Notes: generated from the sequence alone by a model not told the origin. DNA of 64,000 nucleotides from Diphasiastrum complanatum (GCA_029204225.1 CM055108.1:46981486-47045485), one strand, 5' to 3'; positions 22,428 to 34,475 are shown, counted from the stretch's first letter. Numbers and translations are program-made.

Positions 22428-22893
22428 GTGAGTCTATCTTACCACTTACATAATAAAAAATAATAAATATTGTGGACCTGACCAACAGTAAGATCATTGG
22501 TAAGATGGATCTGCTGGAGCATACCTTTTAGAAGCTAGTGATAGATTGAATTTTACAAATTATGCTATTTGGCAGGTTAGGCTGGAGTCACTCTTAGTGC
22601 TCCAAGACCTATATGAGTTCTTGATTGAAGATGAAGATGAACCTCTAGGTGCACATGAATTAGTGAAATACAAAAAGAGATCTACGCTAGCGCTTCGTTG
22701 TGTGAAAACGAACGTGAGCAATGTCTTTTGAGGGAAGTAACATCATGTAAAAGTGCTAAAGAGGCTTGGGAGTCTTTAAAATCAATCTATGAATCTAGTA
22801 ACACTTCAAGAGTACTCATGCTTAGAAATCAGATTTTGCAAAGCGTGAGGAGAAGTGAGGAGAGTGCACAGAAATACGTACTCAAAATCAAGT
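22428..22893 (+). pseudogene. Ty1/copia Gag relic (UBN2 type, 'U', copy 1)
   Basis: Same leader and Gag as at 5821: LNFTNYAIWQVRLESLL-type start near 22546 (residue 1 is Met in this copy), then KEAWESLKSIYESSNTSRVL after a frameshift near 22730. It ends at about 22893 inside the Y-V-L-K-I-K-S segment, where it fuses to the Z promoter region. The fusion occurred at a shared AGTCT, so the 1.7 kb separating U and Z in copy 0 was probably deleted here. Confidence 0.85.
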
Positions 22894-23607
22894 CTCCTAA
22901 CACCCACTTATTGTATTGTGCAACCACTTGGACAAAAATAGCCATCGTCGCCACAATCTAAGCAAGACTGTGCTACTACTCTATTTCCTTTTCGTTCATA
23001 CGTCAACACTAATGCAAATTGTATGTAGATGATGATCATTGTAACAAACAACACAAGAGAGTTATCATAGACAGACATTGTACATGCTTTCACGCATCGA
23101 TTCTTTCTTTCAAATTGATTGTCAGTAATAAGCTCAAGCTTTTACAGAGCAGAGTTAGCTTCTTGAGCATGACGGTGTCGCCCACAATTGTCTTGTGCGC
23201 ACATCATCAATATGACTTGTATTTTCATATACATTAATTTAAATCAAGTACCATCTTGTTATTGCATTCAGATCTTTGTCAATGTTGCATGTTTTTGCTA
23301 TTTCGTTTTTTTTTACTCTCTTACTCTTTTGTATTAATGTCTGCTCTTCTTGCTTTCGCAAAGCGCAAACAGATTTTGTGTTCGCCTGGGTGATCCATTG
23401 TGATCCACGTAGTAGTGTACGCATCGATGAGATTTCCACCAACATCTCCCAACATAGTATTGGAGCCATTTTTATAGCTTGATGAGCCACCCATAGAACC
23501 TAGTTCTATCAACCCATAGAATCATAGTTTTCTTGTTCTATAAATAGCATTAGATTTTCATTCTTAAGTCATTGATAGTTATTAGTGTCACCTAGACTAA
23601 CTTCCAG
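22894..23607 (+). promoter_or_regulatory. LTR-like upstream region of copia Z gag (copy 1)
   Basis: Second copy of 8012-8728. The TATA box CTATAAATAG is retained at about 23538, roughly 70 bases before the gag ATG. LTR termini were not identified. Confidence 0.5.
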
Positions 23608-24110
23608 ATGGATTCCCAAAGCAAAGTCAGTCTCATCATGGACAAGCTTAATGGATCCAACTACCATCTGTGAAAATTTAAGATGAAAAATGTGCTAACG
23701 TCTAAGGAGTTGTATGATGTTGTCATAGGTGCAGAGGCAAGACCCGAAGTAGAGAACACTGCAATCTCCCGATGGAAGCTGAAGGATGGCAAAGCTTTTG
23801 TGCTGATTATCCTCAACTTCTTAGACACACAAATCGGCCATGTGTTTGAAGCTTAGACCTCAAAAAAAGTCTGGGACATCTTGAGCACATTGTATGATGT
23901 GCGAGACGTACCCTTCAAGCTACACCTCAGAAGGAGATTCTACTCACTCACAATGACAAATGGTGATTCACTACAAAATCACATCAATCAAGAACCTGCT
24001 ACAACAGATGGCCGTTGTCGGATCAAATATTGACGATCAAAACACAATAATGACTTTTCTTTCAAGTTTGCCAAGCCCATATGACAACTGGGTGATTATT
24101 ATCACGACAC
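23608..24110 (+). pseudogene. Ty1/copia Gag relic ('Z', copy 1)
   Basis: Second copy of the 8729 gag, from ATG 23608. It keeps LNGSNYHL, RWKLKDGKAFVLIIL and FYSLTMTNGDSLQ, with stops at the same three positions as copy 0 (the second is TAA here, TAG there). It joins the inverted copia RNase H at about 24112. Confidence 0.8.
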
Positions 24111-26130
24111 ACCTATAGCACCTCCGCAATCCGCATCCACATAGCCACATAACTTAGGTAAACTCTCATGCTTCATATAAGTCAAGCCATAATCTAAAGT
24201 GCCTTTGATATAATGCAAAATGCGCTTAGCTACCTTCCAATGCATTTCTGTAGGTGCTACCATAAACTGACTTACAATACCAACATCATAGCATATATTT
24301 GGTCTAGTCGTGGTAAGGTAAATCATGCTCCCTACTAATTGCCTATATAGCAGCGTAGCATCAAATGGTTATGACTCGTCAAGCTTAGAAAGCTTTTTAC
24401 CTAGTTCAATAGGAGTATTCACTGGCCTGCAATCCTACAACCTGAACCCGTGCAACAACTCTCTGACATACTTCACCTGTGTTAAACCCACTTCATGTCC
24501 ACCAAGGCAATAATGCATTAGGTTGAGATCTGTCATCTCAAATTGTTCCATGAGGTCTTTCTTGATCATGTCTATCATCTCTTGATTATTTCCCGTGATA
24601 ATCAAGTCAGCAACATATAGAGCAATCAAAGCAACCATACCATCAAGGCACAAGACCTAAAGATTCGGATCATAATGTGTTCTCACCATCCCCTTAGAAT
24701 GAAAGTAGGCATCAATCCTACTGTACCACGCACGTGGTGCCCTTTTAAGACCATAAAGTGATTTCTTCAAGCGACATACTTTATTCTCCTGTCCTTTTGC
24801 TACAAAGCCTTCAAGTTGATCCATGAACACCTCTTCTTCTAACTCACCATTTAGAAAAGCAGATTTCACATCCATCTGATGCAAAGGCCAACCAATATGT
24901 GAAGCTAAAGCAACAAGTAGACGTAGATTATTCCACTTACATACTGGCGCAAAGGTCTCCTCATAGTCAATCCCTTTACTTTGTGCATATCCTTTGATCA
25001 CCGATCTAGCTTTGTGCTATGCTATACTTCCATCTGTATGGTACTTAGTCTTGTACACCCATTTGCAACCAATGGGTTTCTTGCCAACTGGTGGTTCTAC
25101 TAAGTCCCATGTGCTATGCTTAGCAATTGACTCCATCTCCTTCTTCAAACCTGGTACATAAAGTACCTCCTTAATCGTCCTGCTTTTGCCATCAGGTAAT
25201 TGGATGAAAATGGTGCCTATCCTCTTGATCTTGCACACATCACCATTAGCTTGTGAAACAGACGTTCCATTTTCCAACACTTGTAAGCTATTGAACCAAT
25301 CATTGTTACCTGTCATGTGTCTTGTGGCTCCTAAGTCAATATACCATGCTTGATCATCTTGATTAGATGACAATGCTGATATGAAGATGCTAGAGTTTTC
25401 AATCTCACCCTCATCGACAAGGTTCCCCTTGTTTGATTCCGCCAGGAGTTTCCGACATTCACTCTTCCAATGGCCCTTCTTGCTGCAATGGAAGCACTTG
25501 CCTTTCTCCTTGGTCTTGTTGAAAAATCCCTCATCATCCTAAGTCTTGGCAAGCTGCTGCTTAGACTTCTTCTTGCCCTTGCCTTTGTCTTGCTTTTGGC
25601 GTGTCACAAGTGCTTGATCGTCAGTGTTTTGACATCTAACTTTCACCATTTCTTGCCGTTGCTCCTCCTGCATCAAGATTCTTGTGAACTCGTCAAAGGT
25701 TGGCAATCTTTCTCTTGATGTTATTTCGCTCACAAACATTTGACAAGGTTCTGCAATGTCGCACAATGCATTGTGCACCAGCTCAACATCACGTATGCGA
25801 TCACCAATAGAATGCAGTTCATCCCTCATTGTTTTAATTCTAGTACATGTACGTCTAAATGTGCTCTCCTTGTTCCATGCGGGCACTATTCAGTTTTGAC
25901 TTCAAAAACATGATTCTTGATGGATTTGACATCTTGAACTGCTCCTTTAGCACATCCCATGCCTATCTAGGTGTAACCGCATCACAAATGTGGGTAATGA
26001 TGTGATCTTTCATTGACAAGTTAATGAAGGTCAAAGCCTTCCTCACCTTCTTATCGACCACTTTGATATCCGCTTCATTTGGCGGTCTTCTCTCATCACC
26101 TTCTACTTTAATTCTAACCGTTTCTAGAGG
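24111..26130 (-). mobile_element. Ty1/copia element lacking integrase (gag-protease-RT-RNase H)
   Basis: Read from high to low coordinates: Gag (about 26130-25540); CCHC knuckle CFHCSKKGHWKSEC (about 25505-25455); retroviral-type protease active site read as WYIDLGATRHMTG (25346-25308), with the usual D-S-G changed to D-L-G; then, after YVPGLKK, an abrupt jump to the RT entry KHSTWDLVEPP (about 25130). Integrase is missing. RT keeps [16 protein letters not shown], but its catalytic box is YVAD (24617-24606) in place of YVDD. RNase H follows to 24111. Stops near 25540, 25013 and 24656. No LTRs are attached. Both enzyme sites are altered, so it is inactive. Confidence 0.9.
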
Positions 26131-27190
26131 ACTATTAGATATTGTACATACAAACATATGTGGCACAATGCAGAATCTTTCATTGAAGGATGCAAAGTAT
26201 TTTATTGCTTTTATTGATGAATTTTCCAAAAGGATAGTTGTGTATTTTATCAAGAAAAAATTAGAGGCCTTCAACCTCTTTAAATTTTTCAAGGAGCGTG
26301 TAGATAAAGAAACTAGTAAAAATATCAAAGCCTTGAGATCCGATAACAATGAAGAGTATATCTCAAGGAGTACTGCCAAAGCCAAGGCATCAAACAGTAG
26401 TTCATTACTCCCTATTCGTCTCAATCGAATGGGCTAGCTGAGAGGAAGAATCATAACCTGATTGAGTCAGCTAAATGCATGCTAGCTCATGCATTATTAC
26501 CAAAGAGTTTCTCGGCTAAAGCTATCTCCATTGCAACTTACATCCAGAACAGATGTTTGACAAGAGCGCTCTTAGGAAAGACACCCCGTGAGGTTTGGAC
26601 AACATCTAAGCCTTCAGTGAAGAGCCTACGAGTATTAATGCATCGCTTATGCGCACATCTCAAGGAGACAATGAAGAAATTTGACTTCCAAAGTCTCAGA
26701 ACCATCCTTGTTGGCTACACTTTCTCTGAAAATACTTATAAGCTGTATGACTCCGATACCTAGTATATCTTATTCAACAGGGATATTGTCTTTATCGAGG
26801 ATCAGTTCATCGACTTAAAAGGCAAGAGAAAAGTTCCATGCGAACCTTCGATAGCTCCTACTTACGACACGACAATTCGAGCCTCTTGTTCAAGCGTGCC
26901 GACAGTCAATCAACTATTTGACAATGAATCAGAAGAAGATATTGCTACAATTCAGGGGCAACACAGCCAAGAATTTGATCATCAACCGATCCCACCTCCA
27001 AGAAGATCGAATGGAGTGTCCACACAGCCCACAAGGTATATGATGCAAATCGATCGAAGGAATCGCGAAAGCGAAGCAAACGATAAAATGCAATTCGGAT
27101 GGAGTTCAGATGTGATTGCTGGTCATTGCCAGCTGAATCACTCCTTGTTAGTGGATTTCAAAGAATCTCCAGACGCTGAGCCAAGCTGAA
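26131..27190 (+). pseudogene. isolated Ty1/copia integrase core and C-terminal region
   Basis: Begins near 26133 as LDIVHTNICG-type core sequence, then KYFIAFIDEFSKR, IKALRSDNNEEY (second DDE Asp) and the region equivalent to the catalytic Glu near 26436-26450, where a stop and frame change occur. The GKTPREVW and VGYTFSENTYKLYDSDT segments and an acidic tail up to 27189 follow. It lies head to head with the minus-strand copia element that lacks exactly this domain. Whether it derives from the same element by rearrangement is an inference. Stops at 26435 and 26761. Confidence 0.85.
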
Positions 27191-27194
27191 GACA

Positions 27195-27250
27195 CAAAGT
27201 ATCTCTCACCCATGACCGAGGAGGTCTCACCCATGACCGAGGAGGTCTGA
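27195..27250 (+). repeat. short tandem direct repeat
   Basis: TCTCACCCATGACCGAGGAG occurs twice in tandem at about 27201 and 27223, at the end of the integrase C-terminal region. Confidence 0.8.
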
Positions 27251-27279
27251 GAAGGAGGAGAGCAGAAGAAGCTAAGAGC

Positions 27280-27850
27280 CGAGTATGAGAGCTGAGGATT
27301 ACTAGCTAGGATGACAGTTATTATCTATGTGTGTCTACATGGTGTATCCCAGAGAAGGAACGACCATGTAGGAGCTAGTAATATTTGCTAGGCATTGTAA
27401 ATAGTGTAGACCCCTTAAATAATTAGAGTGAGCCACGTTCTGATGCTGACCACTAGTGGAAGGGCTTTTTCCACTTGTAATTTTCAAATTAGTGGAATTG
27501 CCACTTGAACTCCACATGGGCAGCCTTCTTGCTTATTTAAGGGCCCCCCTCTCTTGTGAGGGAGCTTTGATTGTATTGTCAATTTCTCTTGAGTGAATAA
27601 AACAAGATCTTTCACGAGTTCTTGACAATTGTGAAGCTCTTTATTCATGGCAATCTTCATGATTGAAATTTCTATGAGCATGTTCTGATTTCCTTTGTAT
27701 TTGTGGATTAATCAAAGTTCTTGCTTACTCTGTTGCTTATGGAATGTAGATGTGGATTAACTTTCTTGTTTCTTGATTTTGTAGTTTCAGCATGCAGGTA
27801 ATCTATAGAGGCTGAGATTGCAGATCTGATTTGCATACTCTCTAACAATC
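27280..27850 (+). promoter_or_regulatory. probable LTR with TATA box and polyadenylation signal
   Basis: Downstream of the copia integrase. It has a TATA-like GCTTATTTAAGGG at about 27531 and, about 60 bases later, GAGTGAATAAAAC (about 27592), the usual U3-R-U5 order of plant LTRs. It may end at CTCTCTAACA near 27846. The 5' end could not be fixed and no second LTR was found in the window, so this may be a solo or truncated LTR. Confidence 0.5.
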
Positions 27851-28360
27851 ATGTTCTTGATTGTTCTTGGGTATTCCAACCATCAAGAAATGGGTGTTTC
27901 TTGATCTTTGAGTTGCTAGAATGTTGTTAGGAAACTAGTTTTTTGTTTTTTGTTTCTTGTTGAGTAGCTTAATCTTGTCATTGCATTCTTCCTTGATTTC
28001 CTAAGATAGTTTAGTAGATAGATTGTAGATGTGCTCTCTGATTCAGAACATTGATCTATGCTGAGCTAGGACTGGTTGCATGGCTTGTAAATGCATGTAG
28101 CTAAGTAACGTAACCGTTTCTCCCCACTGACAGGCTGGGAACACACGTTGTAATTTGAGAAATACTTTTGCTTGGAAACCGTTCTAACAAGAAGATTAAA
28201 CCATAAGGATCTATAACCAACGGAAGTAACAAAGAACAATGAAAAAAAATCGTGTTCACAGATTCAGTTGAAATCTGTGAACATTTGGCACCATTTCTAC
28301 AGCTACACAAACACTTATCCAAGCCAAACCTTTCCGATCTGTGCTGCCAAACCATCGCTC
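27851..28360. other. intergenic stretch, no gene
   Basis: T-rich sequence with repeated TTCTTGATT words near 27850-27970; otherwise nothing recognised. Confidence 0.35.
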
Positions 28361-28619
28361 TGAAGTCTCACACATGCATCATTACCGAGCCGTTACTTTG
28401 GTCTCGATCGACGTCCAACTCCATTCTCGATCGAGGCTTCATGCTCCTTTCCTAGCTGAGCTCCACGACTCTCGTCTAGACCAGACAAAACCTTGTTTCA
28501 TTCACCTATTGAAAGTACACACTCACTCTCGACCGAACAACTACCCGCAATACCCATCCAGGTCCAGAGTTAAATCTCAACTGATGCTCATCGATCAGAT
28601 CTCACCCAAGCCTTTCCGT

Positions 28620-29040
28620 TGACACCTCGACACCAGATCTTCTGTCGCATCTCAACCGATGCCTTTCCATTACTTCTCGACCAGAGACGTTCTGTCAATT
28701 CTCAACCGGAGGCATCCTGTACAATCTCAACCGACATTCTCTATCGAATTTCAACCAAAGGTATTCCTATTAAAACTCGACCGAAGCATTCTGTCAGATC
28801 TCGACCGGAGCTTTTCTATCAGATCTCGATTGAAGCATCCTGTCAGATCTCGACCGAAGCATCTTGTCAGATCTCGACCAGAGCTGTCTTTCAGAACTCA
28901 ACCGGACTGTTCTATCAGATCTTGACCGAAGCTGTCTCTCAGATCTCAACTGAACTGCTCTATCAACTTTCAACCGGACCATCCTATCAATTCTCAACTA
29001 AGGATTTCTATCAACTCTCAACCGAGAGCTTCAACTTCTA
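28620..29040 (+). repeat. degenerate 24-bp minisatellite, in-frame on the plus strand
   Basis: Tandem units of about 24 bases with the core CAGATCTCGACCGAAGCAT recur through 28620-29040. They are most regular at 28790-28930 and looser outside, with scattered similar words back to about 28395. Because 24 is divisible by three, a 140-codon plus-strand frame (28619-29041) stays open and reads as an eight-residue repeat of the type QISTEASC. Two other frames are also partly open, so coding is not demonstrated. It sits just before the gypsy gag and could be part of that element's leader. Confidence 0.75.
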
Positions 29041-29059
29041 ACCTGAAACAAGTCAACTT

Positions 29060-30290
29060 CATGACAGAGTCAACTTTCTTATTTGACTAGGTCTTAGTGT
29101 TTGCCAAATACCACAGTTCTTTTCAACTTTAGTACAAAACCCTCATTGATTTCTTCAAGTCTTTGAGAATGAATGTGATGTCTATGACGAGACATTACCA
29201 GAAACCATGGTTCAGCTCTTCTCGATGACCATGATCGATCGAACACGAGAATGGTTTTTAAACCTTGATCGTGAAGATGAACGAGATTGGTCACTCTTGA
29301 AGGAAGCCTTCATCAAACATTTTAACCCATTTTGTTTGATCAAAAGTCCTTTTGTCAAGCTGAGTAACATCAAAATGACAAAAGATGATAAAGTACGTGA
29401 CTACATAGAACGATTCAAATGATTAAAAAGTCAGGTACAAGAACAATCCACTGAATCTATGCTCATAATTTGATTCTTCGTTGGACTCCCACGATGGATA
29501 CAACGTGAATTTTGCTCCAATGATGAATACACATCATTGAAACAAGCCATGTCTGATGCCATTCAAGAAGCAGACGAGGGATCAGATGTCGATGAGCCAC
29601 GTGAACGGAGAGCACATCATAAAATTAAAATCAGCACTATCCATCACGAAACAACCAGGTCCATATACAATAATTGCCCAGACAATCTAGACATGAACCT
29701 CAACCACAAGTGGCGCTCTTAGGACCACCTCCAAGGGGACAACTTGATCTAGGAGCACAAAAACATAGACACCCTCGAGAATCTGCACAAACACATCTTG
29801 TAGAAAACTCCTACGATCACTCATATCATCACGATACAACACTTCCATCTGTTAGTTCTCAACAATATCCAACCGAAAACTCATGCTCGTGCAAACGGGA
29901 TGAGTATTCCACACCAACGGAAAATCCAGCACAACTAGCCATCCAAGATGGCTATGCTATTGCCATAGGACCAATGAGCAACCGTTGTTATATTTGTGAC
30001 GAAACTGGCCACTTCATGGTTGGCTGTAAAGTTAAGAACCAATACCATGTGGAGTGTCCAAACTGTGTTCGTAAACATAGTTTGAAAGACCACCCTAAAC
30101 AACCTAACATGATCCTTCCAGCACGTCATGTATCATCTGAACCTTTTAGAGTTATAACTAGAGCACAACGCCAACAACAAGAACAACAACAAAACTATGC
30201 TAAATCAGCTGACCCACATGGAAGCCACTTGACAACTTCCACATTACCCAAAGACTACCCAGACCCGAACATGGAACAAAGGTAGTACAA
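29060..30290 (+). pseudogene. Ty3/gypsy Gag relic (chimera copy B)
   Basis: The retrotransposon Gag domain is seen at 29145-29530: TREWFLNLDREDERDWSLLK, a KHFNPF motif, and KVRDYIERFK ending in a stop at 29420. Another stop follows near 29472. A long basic linker follows, then a CCHC knuckle (29986-30027) spaced C-x2-C-x4-H-x4-C within CYICDETGHFMVGC. The frame is open from 29674 to 30285. Gag would form the particle and bind RNA; premature stops make it a relic. It belongs with the protease and pol that follow. Confidence 0.88.
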
Positions 30291-30309
30291 TGGATTTGGA
30301 GATGAATTT

Positions 30310-30711
30310 TTGCGAGAGGAAGAACATACAAAAAGTTTGTTACCCATTCAGATCCCTGACAAAGAGCTATCCCTTCAGGGACTTGAAGTATTTTCTGACC
30401 TCATGCAAGCTCAACTCACTATGTCATTCCATAGCGTGATAAAATCTTTCATCGGGCTTCAACGCTTTATTCATCGTAGTTTTCAACTGCCTAGCATTCC
30501 TGATGAACAGCGAAAAACCGAAGAGATTCTTGAAATTCTCCAGATTCCTATGAATCTGCTGAATATAGGTGCTGCTAAAGGGACTAGCATCACCTTGTCT
30601 TTGTCCTATAAAGACCACCCCGCAGTATCAACTATCCTTGATAGCGGATCAAACGTTAATATAATGGCTTTGTCATTGGCAAAGTCATGGGGCTTCCATA
30701 CCCTCGATTAA
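30310..30711 (+). pseudogene. Ty3/gypsy aspartic protease fragment (chimera copy B)
   Basis: An open frame of 133 codons ends with a canonical protease active site, ILDSGSNVNIM (Asp codon at about 30640), preceded by the hydrophobic strand typical of the family. Just after KSWGF the sequence jumps to the RT thumb at about 30720. All of the RT fingers and catalytic palm found at 370-1670 are therefore missing here. The deletion removes the polymerase active site. Confidence 0.87.
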
Positions 30712-30719
30712 CCACAATA

Positions 30720-31533
30720 CAAACTTCGCTAAACCCTGATAAGTGTCAAATCTGGGTCACCCATGGGGTAGTACTCGGACATATAATTTCAAAGGACGGT
30801 ATTTCTACCGATCCTTCAAAAATCAAAGTAATAGTTGAAATGTCCTTACTTGCAACAGTGAAAGGAAGTTTATGTCTTCCTCGGTCACACATATCATTAT
30901 TGCATCTTTAAAATCGATTATGCTTATTTAGTTGTGGTAGATCCTCGATGGACCGAAGAACACATCAAAGCCTTTGAGGAGTTGAAAATAGCCCTTACCA
31001 CGGCACCCATACTCCGTTTGCCAGACTATACGAAAGAATTCTATGTGCATACTGACGCCAGTAAGTGTGCCATTGGAGGTCTTCTTGCACAACCGAGCGA
31101 GTATGGCAAAGATTTTCCAATACGTTTCTTGAGCAGGCAACTGGTGCCTGCAAAAGTAAATTATACGACCACCGAACGAGAAGCATTGGCGATGGTCTAT
31201 GTTGTTCAACAACTAAGACATTATCTACTAGGCTAGACCTTTGCCTTCTACACCGACCATCAAGCCCTTTTATATATTGTTAATAAATCATATAAAACGA
31301 GACGTATAACTCGATGATTGTTGATATTAGAGGAATTTAATTTTCGCATAGTCGTTCGGAAAAGAACCCAACACTTCATGGCGGATCACCTTTCCTAGCT
31401 CCCTAATGCTGAAAAAGCAACTACACCAGTCAACGATGATCTTCCTGATGCATGTCTTTTTCAGATTCATGCTACACCCTTATGGGATGAGGAGATCACT
31501 TAGTTCCTAACAATAGGCAGACTCAAAGAAGGC
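30720..31533 (+). pseudogene. Ty3/gypsy RT thumb and RNase H (chimera copy B)
   Basis: Near-identical to 1668-2474. Starts at NPDKCQIWVTHG, with the H-I-I-S-K-D-G segment, then RNase H with FYVHTDASKCAIGG and TEREALAMVYVV. A frameshift near 30865 and a TAG at 31234 disrupt it, and the stops after RNase H are shared with copy A. The RNase H itself is open from 30934 to 31236. Confidence 0.9.
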
Positions 31534-32139
31534 TTGAATACAACTGCAAATTTGTTTTTTTTGCTTAAAGCAGCGCCCTTTCAGCTAATAGTTGGACAAC
31601 TTTACAAAAGGGGCATTGACGATATTATCCGACGATGTGCTTATGAATCTAAAATACGACCTATCATATCTCAGGCTCATGAGGGCATTGGCGGAGGTCA
31701 CTTCTCTGCTAAAGCAACAACTAAGATTTGTGGTAGCCCTCATTATTTAAGGACACATTTGTTGTCATTAAAACATGTGATATCTGTCAGCAAGCCAAGA
31801 AAAATACAAAAGCAGACTTCACACCTTTAACTCCCATTATAGAAGACGAAGCCTTTCGTAAGTGAGGAATTGACTTTGTTGGTCCAATTAGCCCAGCAAC
31901 GAAACACACCCACAAATTACGACACTAAGTGGGTTGAGGCTCGGGCAACAAAGGACGCCAACGCAAAGACCGTAGCGCGTTTTCTTTACGAAAATATTAT
32001 TACACATTTTGGTTGTCCTATAGAGCTAGTTAGTGATCGCGACACGCACTTTTTAAATACTGTCATTGATAATTTGCTACGCCATTACTTTGTAGTTCAC
32101 CGAAAGAGTACACCATACTATCCTAGATGTAATATTTAA
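31534..32139 (+). pseudogene. Ty3/gypsy integrase fragment (chimera copy B)
   Basis: Counterpart of 2475-3096. The HEGIGGGHF zinc-binding part is near 31678, CDICQQ-type cysteines near 31785, and LVSDRDTHFLN near 32027 carries the second DDE Asp. A 12-base stretch present in copy A near 2668 is absent here. It ends at the same point as copy A and switches to copia RT. Confidence 0.9.
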
Positions 32140-32910
32140 GATCAAATGCAATGCTAATGGGGGTATTGATCGAAGGAAAGCCCGAGTAGTGGCACGTGGA
32201 TTCTCTCAAATCCCAAATATTGACTACAATGAGACTTTTAGTCCAGTAGTCAAAGACATTACGATTCGACTACTCCTATTATATGTTGTTGTAGCTGACC
32301 TCAAAATACATAAACTCAATGTATAGACAACTTATCTAAATGGAGTTACTAAAGAAGATATCTACATGGTATGCCTGAGAGAAACGTTTTCGAAGGTATG
32401 GAAGACCATGTTTGCAAAGTCCATAAGGCACTTTATGGCTTGAAGGATGCTAAATAGATGTTGCCTTCCAAATTCGACATGACCGATCTGGGTGAAGCGC
32501 ACTATTGCCTAGGAACTCAACTTTAAAGAAACTCACTCACCAATGGATCTAGGCCTACGATTGTCGAAGGATCAATGTTCTTAGATTAAGCAAAAAAAGG
32601 AACAGATGAGAGTCTCAAAGTATTTATACTAATCAATAGTCCGATCTCCCATATACGCAATGGTCAATACAAGAACTGATATCAGTTTTGTAGTTAGCTC
32701 TCTAAGCCAATTCATGGCCAATCCTAGCATCATCCATGGAAAGGCTCTCGTAAGATTCATGAGATACATTAGAGATACAATAGACCTATGCATCTGCTAT
32801 GGGAAAGTCGACAACGACAATCTCTATCGACTCAGTGGATATTCAGATGCGAGTTGGAGAGGAGATGTAGATACTTGTAGATCCACATTTGGATTTACAT
32901 TCTTCTGGGT
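32140..32910 (+). pseudogene. Ty1/copia RT and RNase H fragment fused behind gypsy integrase (copy B)
   Basis: Same fusion and same internal RT deletion as 3097-3890. RT remnants include KARVVARGFSQIPNIDYNE; RNase H resumes at about 32600 with TRTDISFVVSSLSQFM and SGYSDASWRGD. It breaks at about 32907 inside the T-F-G-F-T-F-F segment, where gene D begins in the opposite orientation. In copy A the copia part runs about 170 bases further, so the D junction differs. Confidence 0.88.
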
Positions 32911-34185
32911 AAGCTCTAGGATATAATCTGACATAATGAATCTACTAGTACATAATAAGTTACAAAACTTACGTATTCGGCTTTTTCTTCCTTGATTACT
33001 GGCTCTCCATTAATATTATGTCCACCTTTCGATGTCAATATAGTTGGTGAATAGACAGTTGGTTTTGGAAAACCAAGTTGACTTTGAATTCTAAGGAACT
33101 CCTCTTCAGAAGGTAGATCATCTTCTTTATTGCACATTTCCTCCACATCCATTTTCAAGCAATCTTTCCCTAAATAAAACTCATCATTATTTACATCGTC
33201 AACACCAGAGAGAAGATCATCAACATCTTAATCGATTATGTCCAAAAATTCATGAAGCTCTTTGCTCAAAATACAAAGAGTCTCGGCCTCTATGAAGTCA
33301 AAAAGATCCGATATATTTGATAGTGTCAAAAATGAATTATTATCTATATTATAAGTAGGCAATGTGATAAGAGATTTATCAGAAGGAGAAAGGGTGTTGC
33401 TAGTTCTAGGACCAATAAAGGATGTCCTATTTCGTGCAGATTCAAAATCTATACAATCATCTAAACTAACGCTCGTATCAATAATAAAAAATCTCTATAT
33501 TTGCAGTCTTTGACTTTTCAGATTTTGTACCACTAGAAGAAGTAGCCTTAGAAGTAGAAGGGCCAGCTTTTGAATCGTCAGAAATGCAAACTGAAACTCT
33601 ACAAATCTATATTGTTTATTGTGAATTGGAAAATCATCTACAGACTTGAAATCATTATGTAACTTGGTGAACATTCTATCAAGCTTAGCTTTATAGATAT
33701 GCTTGTCGAGTGCCACCAAGTCCTGATAATGAATCACGTCACTATTCTGAGATCTGATAAATCTCAGAAAATGCTTCCACACCAGGACCCTGTGTAATAG
33801 AAGGAAGAATCAAAATAAAAGTAGAAAAAATAGATTTGAAATACTCTATATTATCACTAATACCAAATTCATGAAAAAAAGATAGTACACTAGAATCGAA
33901 ATTAGACATTTCGACAAAAAAAACATACATAAGAAAGATTTTGAATATCGCTTTCAGGCACAGAATGCAGGTTCGATCAGAACCTCAAGGCCCTATGCGC
34001 TCGAAAGAGATATCAAAAAACCGAGTATCGAATTTGAGGGTGAGTACAAAGAACAGACAAGAAAGCAAACATAAGACGCGCTTGAAAGCGATATCAGAGC
34101 AGGCAGTATTGGATCCAGACGCAAGTATGTAAACATACCATAAACAAAAGAAAGTGTGCGCTTGAAATCGATATCTAGCGTACAA
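32911..34185 (-). pseudogene. unknown multi-exon gene 'D' (minus-strand copy)
   Basis: Reading down from about 34185: a 5' part with few motifs; an exon starting after a TTACACAG acceptor at about 33793 (VWKHFLRFIRSQN, LDKHIYKAKLDRMFTKLHND); a serine/lysine-rich linker; then an acidic stretch at 33158-32990 (KEDDLPSEEEFLRIQ, KPTVYSPTILTSKGG) ending at a GTAAGT donor near 32973. At least one stop lies near 33230. The protein is hydrophilic and acidic with no domain I recognise. Related copies are at 44985-46400 (+) and 4255-4605 (-). Because three copies sit among repeats, D may be element-borne. It shares an upstream region with the H3-like gene. Confidence 0.55.
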
Positions 34186-34211
34186 ATCAGAAAATTTACA
34201 TGAAAATCCGC

Positions 34212-34228
34212 GCCAGAATTGACCTATT
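34212..34228 (-). promoter_or_regulatory. TATA box candidate for gene D
   Basis: The minus strand reads TTATAAATAGG, a textbook plant TATA box, about 30 bases upstream of the presumed start of the minus-strand gene D transcript. Confidence 0.5.
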
Positions 34229-34475
34229 TATAAAAAAATTTTGCACGTGTGGAGGATGTCCAAAAGGACACATGTCATCACATTATTCATCGAGAATATT
34301 CTGCCGCCAAAAGAATGATTGATCTGATATTTGTCACGTGCAAAATGCCATGTGTCGCAATATGATTCATGCACGTGTCCTACACGACGTGGCCTCATTA
34401 TTGAGTCATAATGATCTATACGAGAAACACATGTGGATGAGTTAGATGCTGCCACGTGTCCAAAGCCGATTTTTT
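34229..34475. promoter_or_regulatory. cluster of G-box/ACGTG motifs between two divergent genes
   Basis: Within about 245 bases the core ACGTG or its complement CACGT occurs at about 34234, 34336, 34374, 34389 and 34453, several as CACGTGTCC, with near-variants (ACATGTG, CATGTGTC) between them. Plant bZIP and bHLH factors bind such cores. The cluster lies between gene D's TATA box and the H3-like gene. About 50 bases of it persist at 44985-45027 with substitutions. Confidence 0.55.

Noticed and set aside
25963-26424. 153-codon minus-strand ORF
   Set aside because: Its lower part is copia Gag on the minus strand, but the upper part is merely antisense to the plus-strand integrase; the full frame is not a gene.
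28620-29040. CRISPR-like array
   Set aside because: Units are contiguous and degenerate with no spacers; it is a plant minisatellite.
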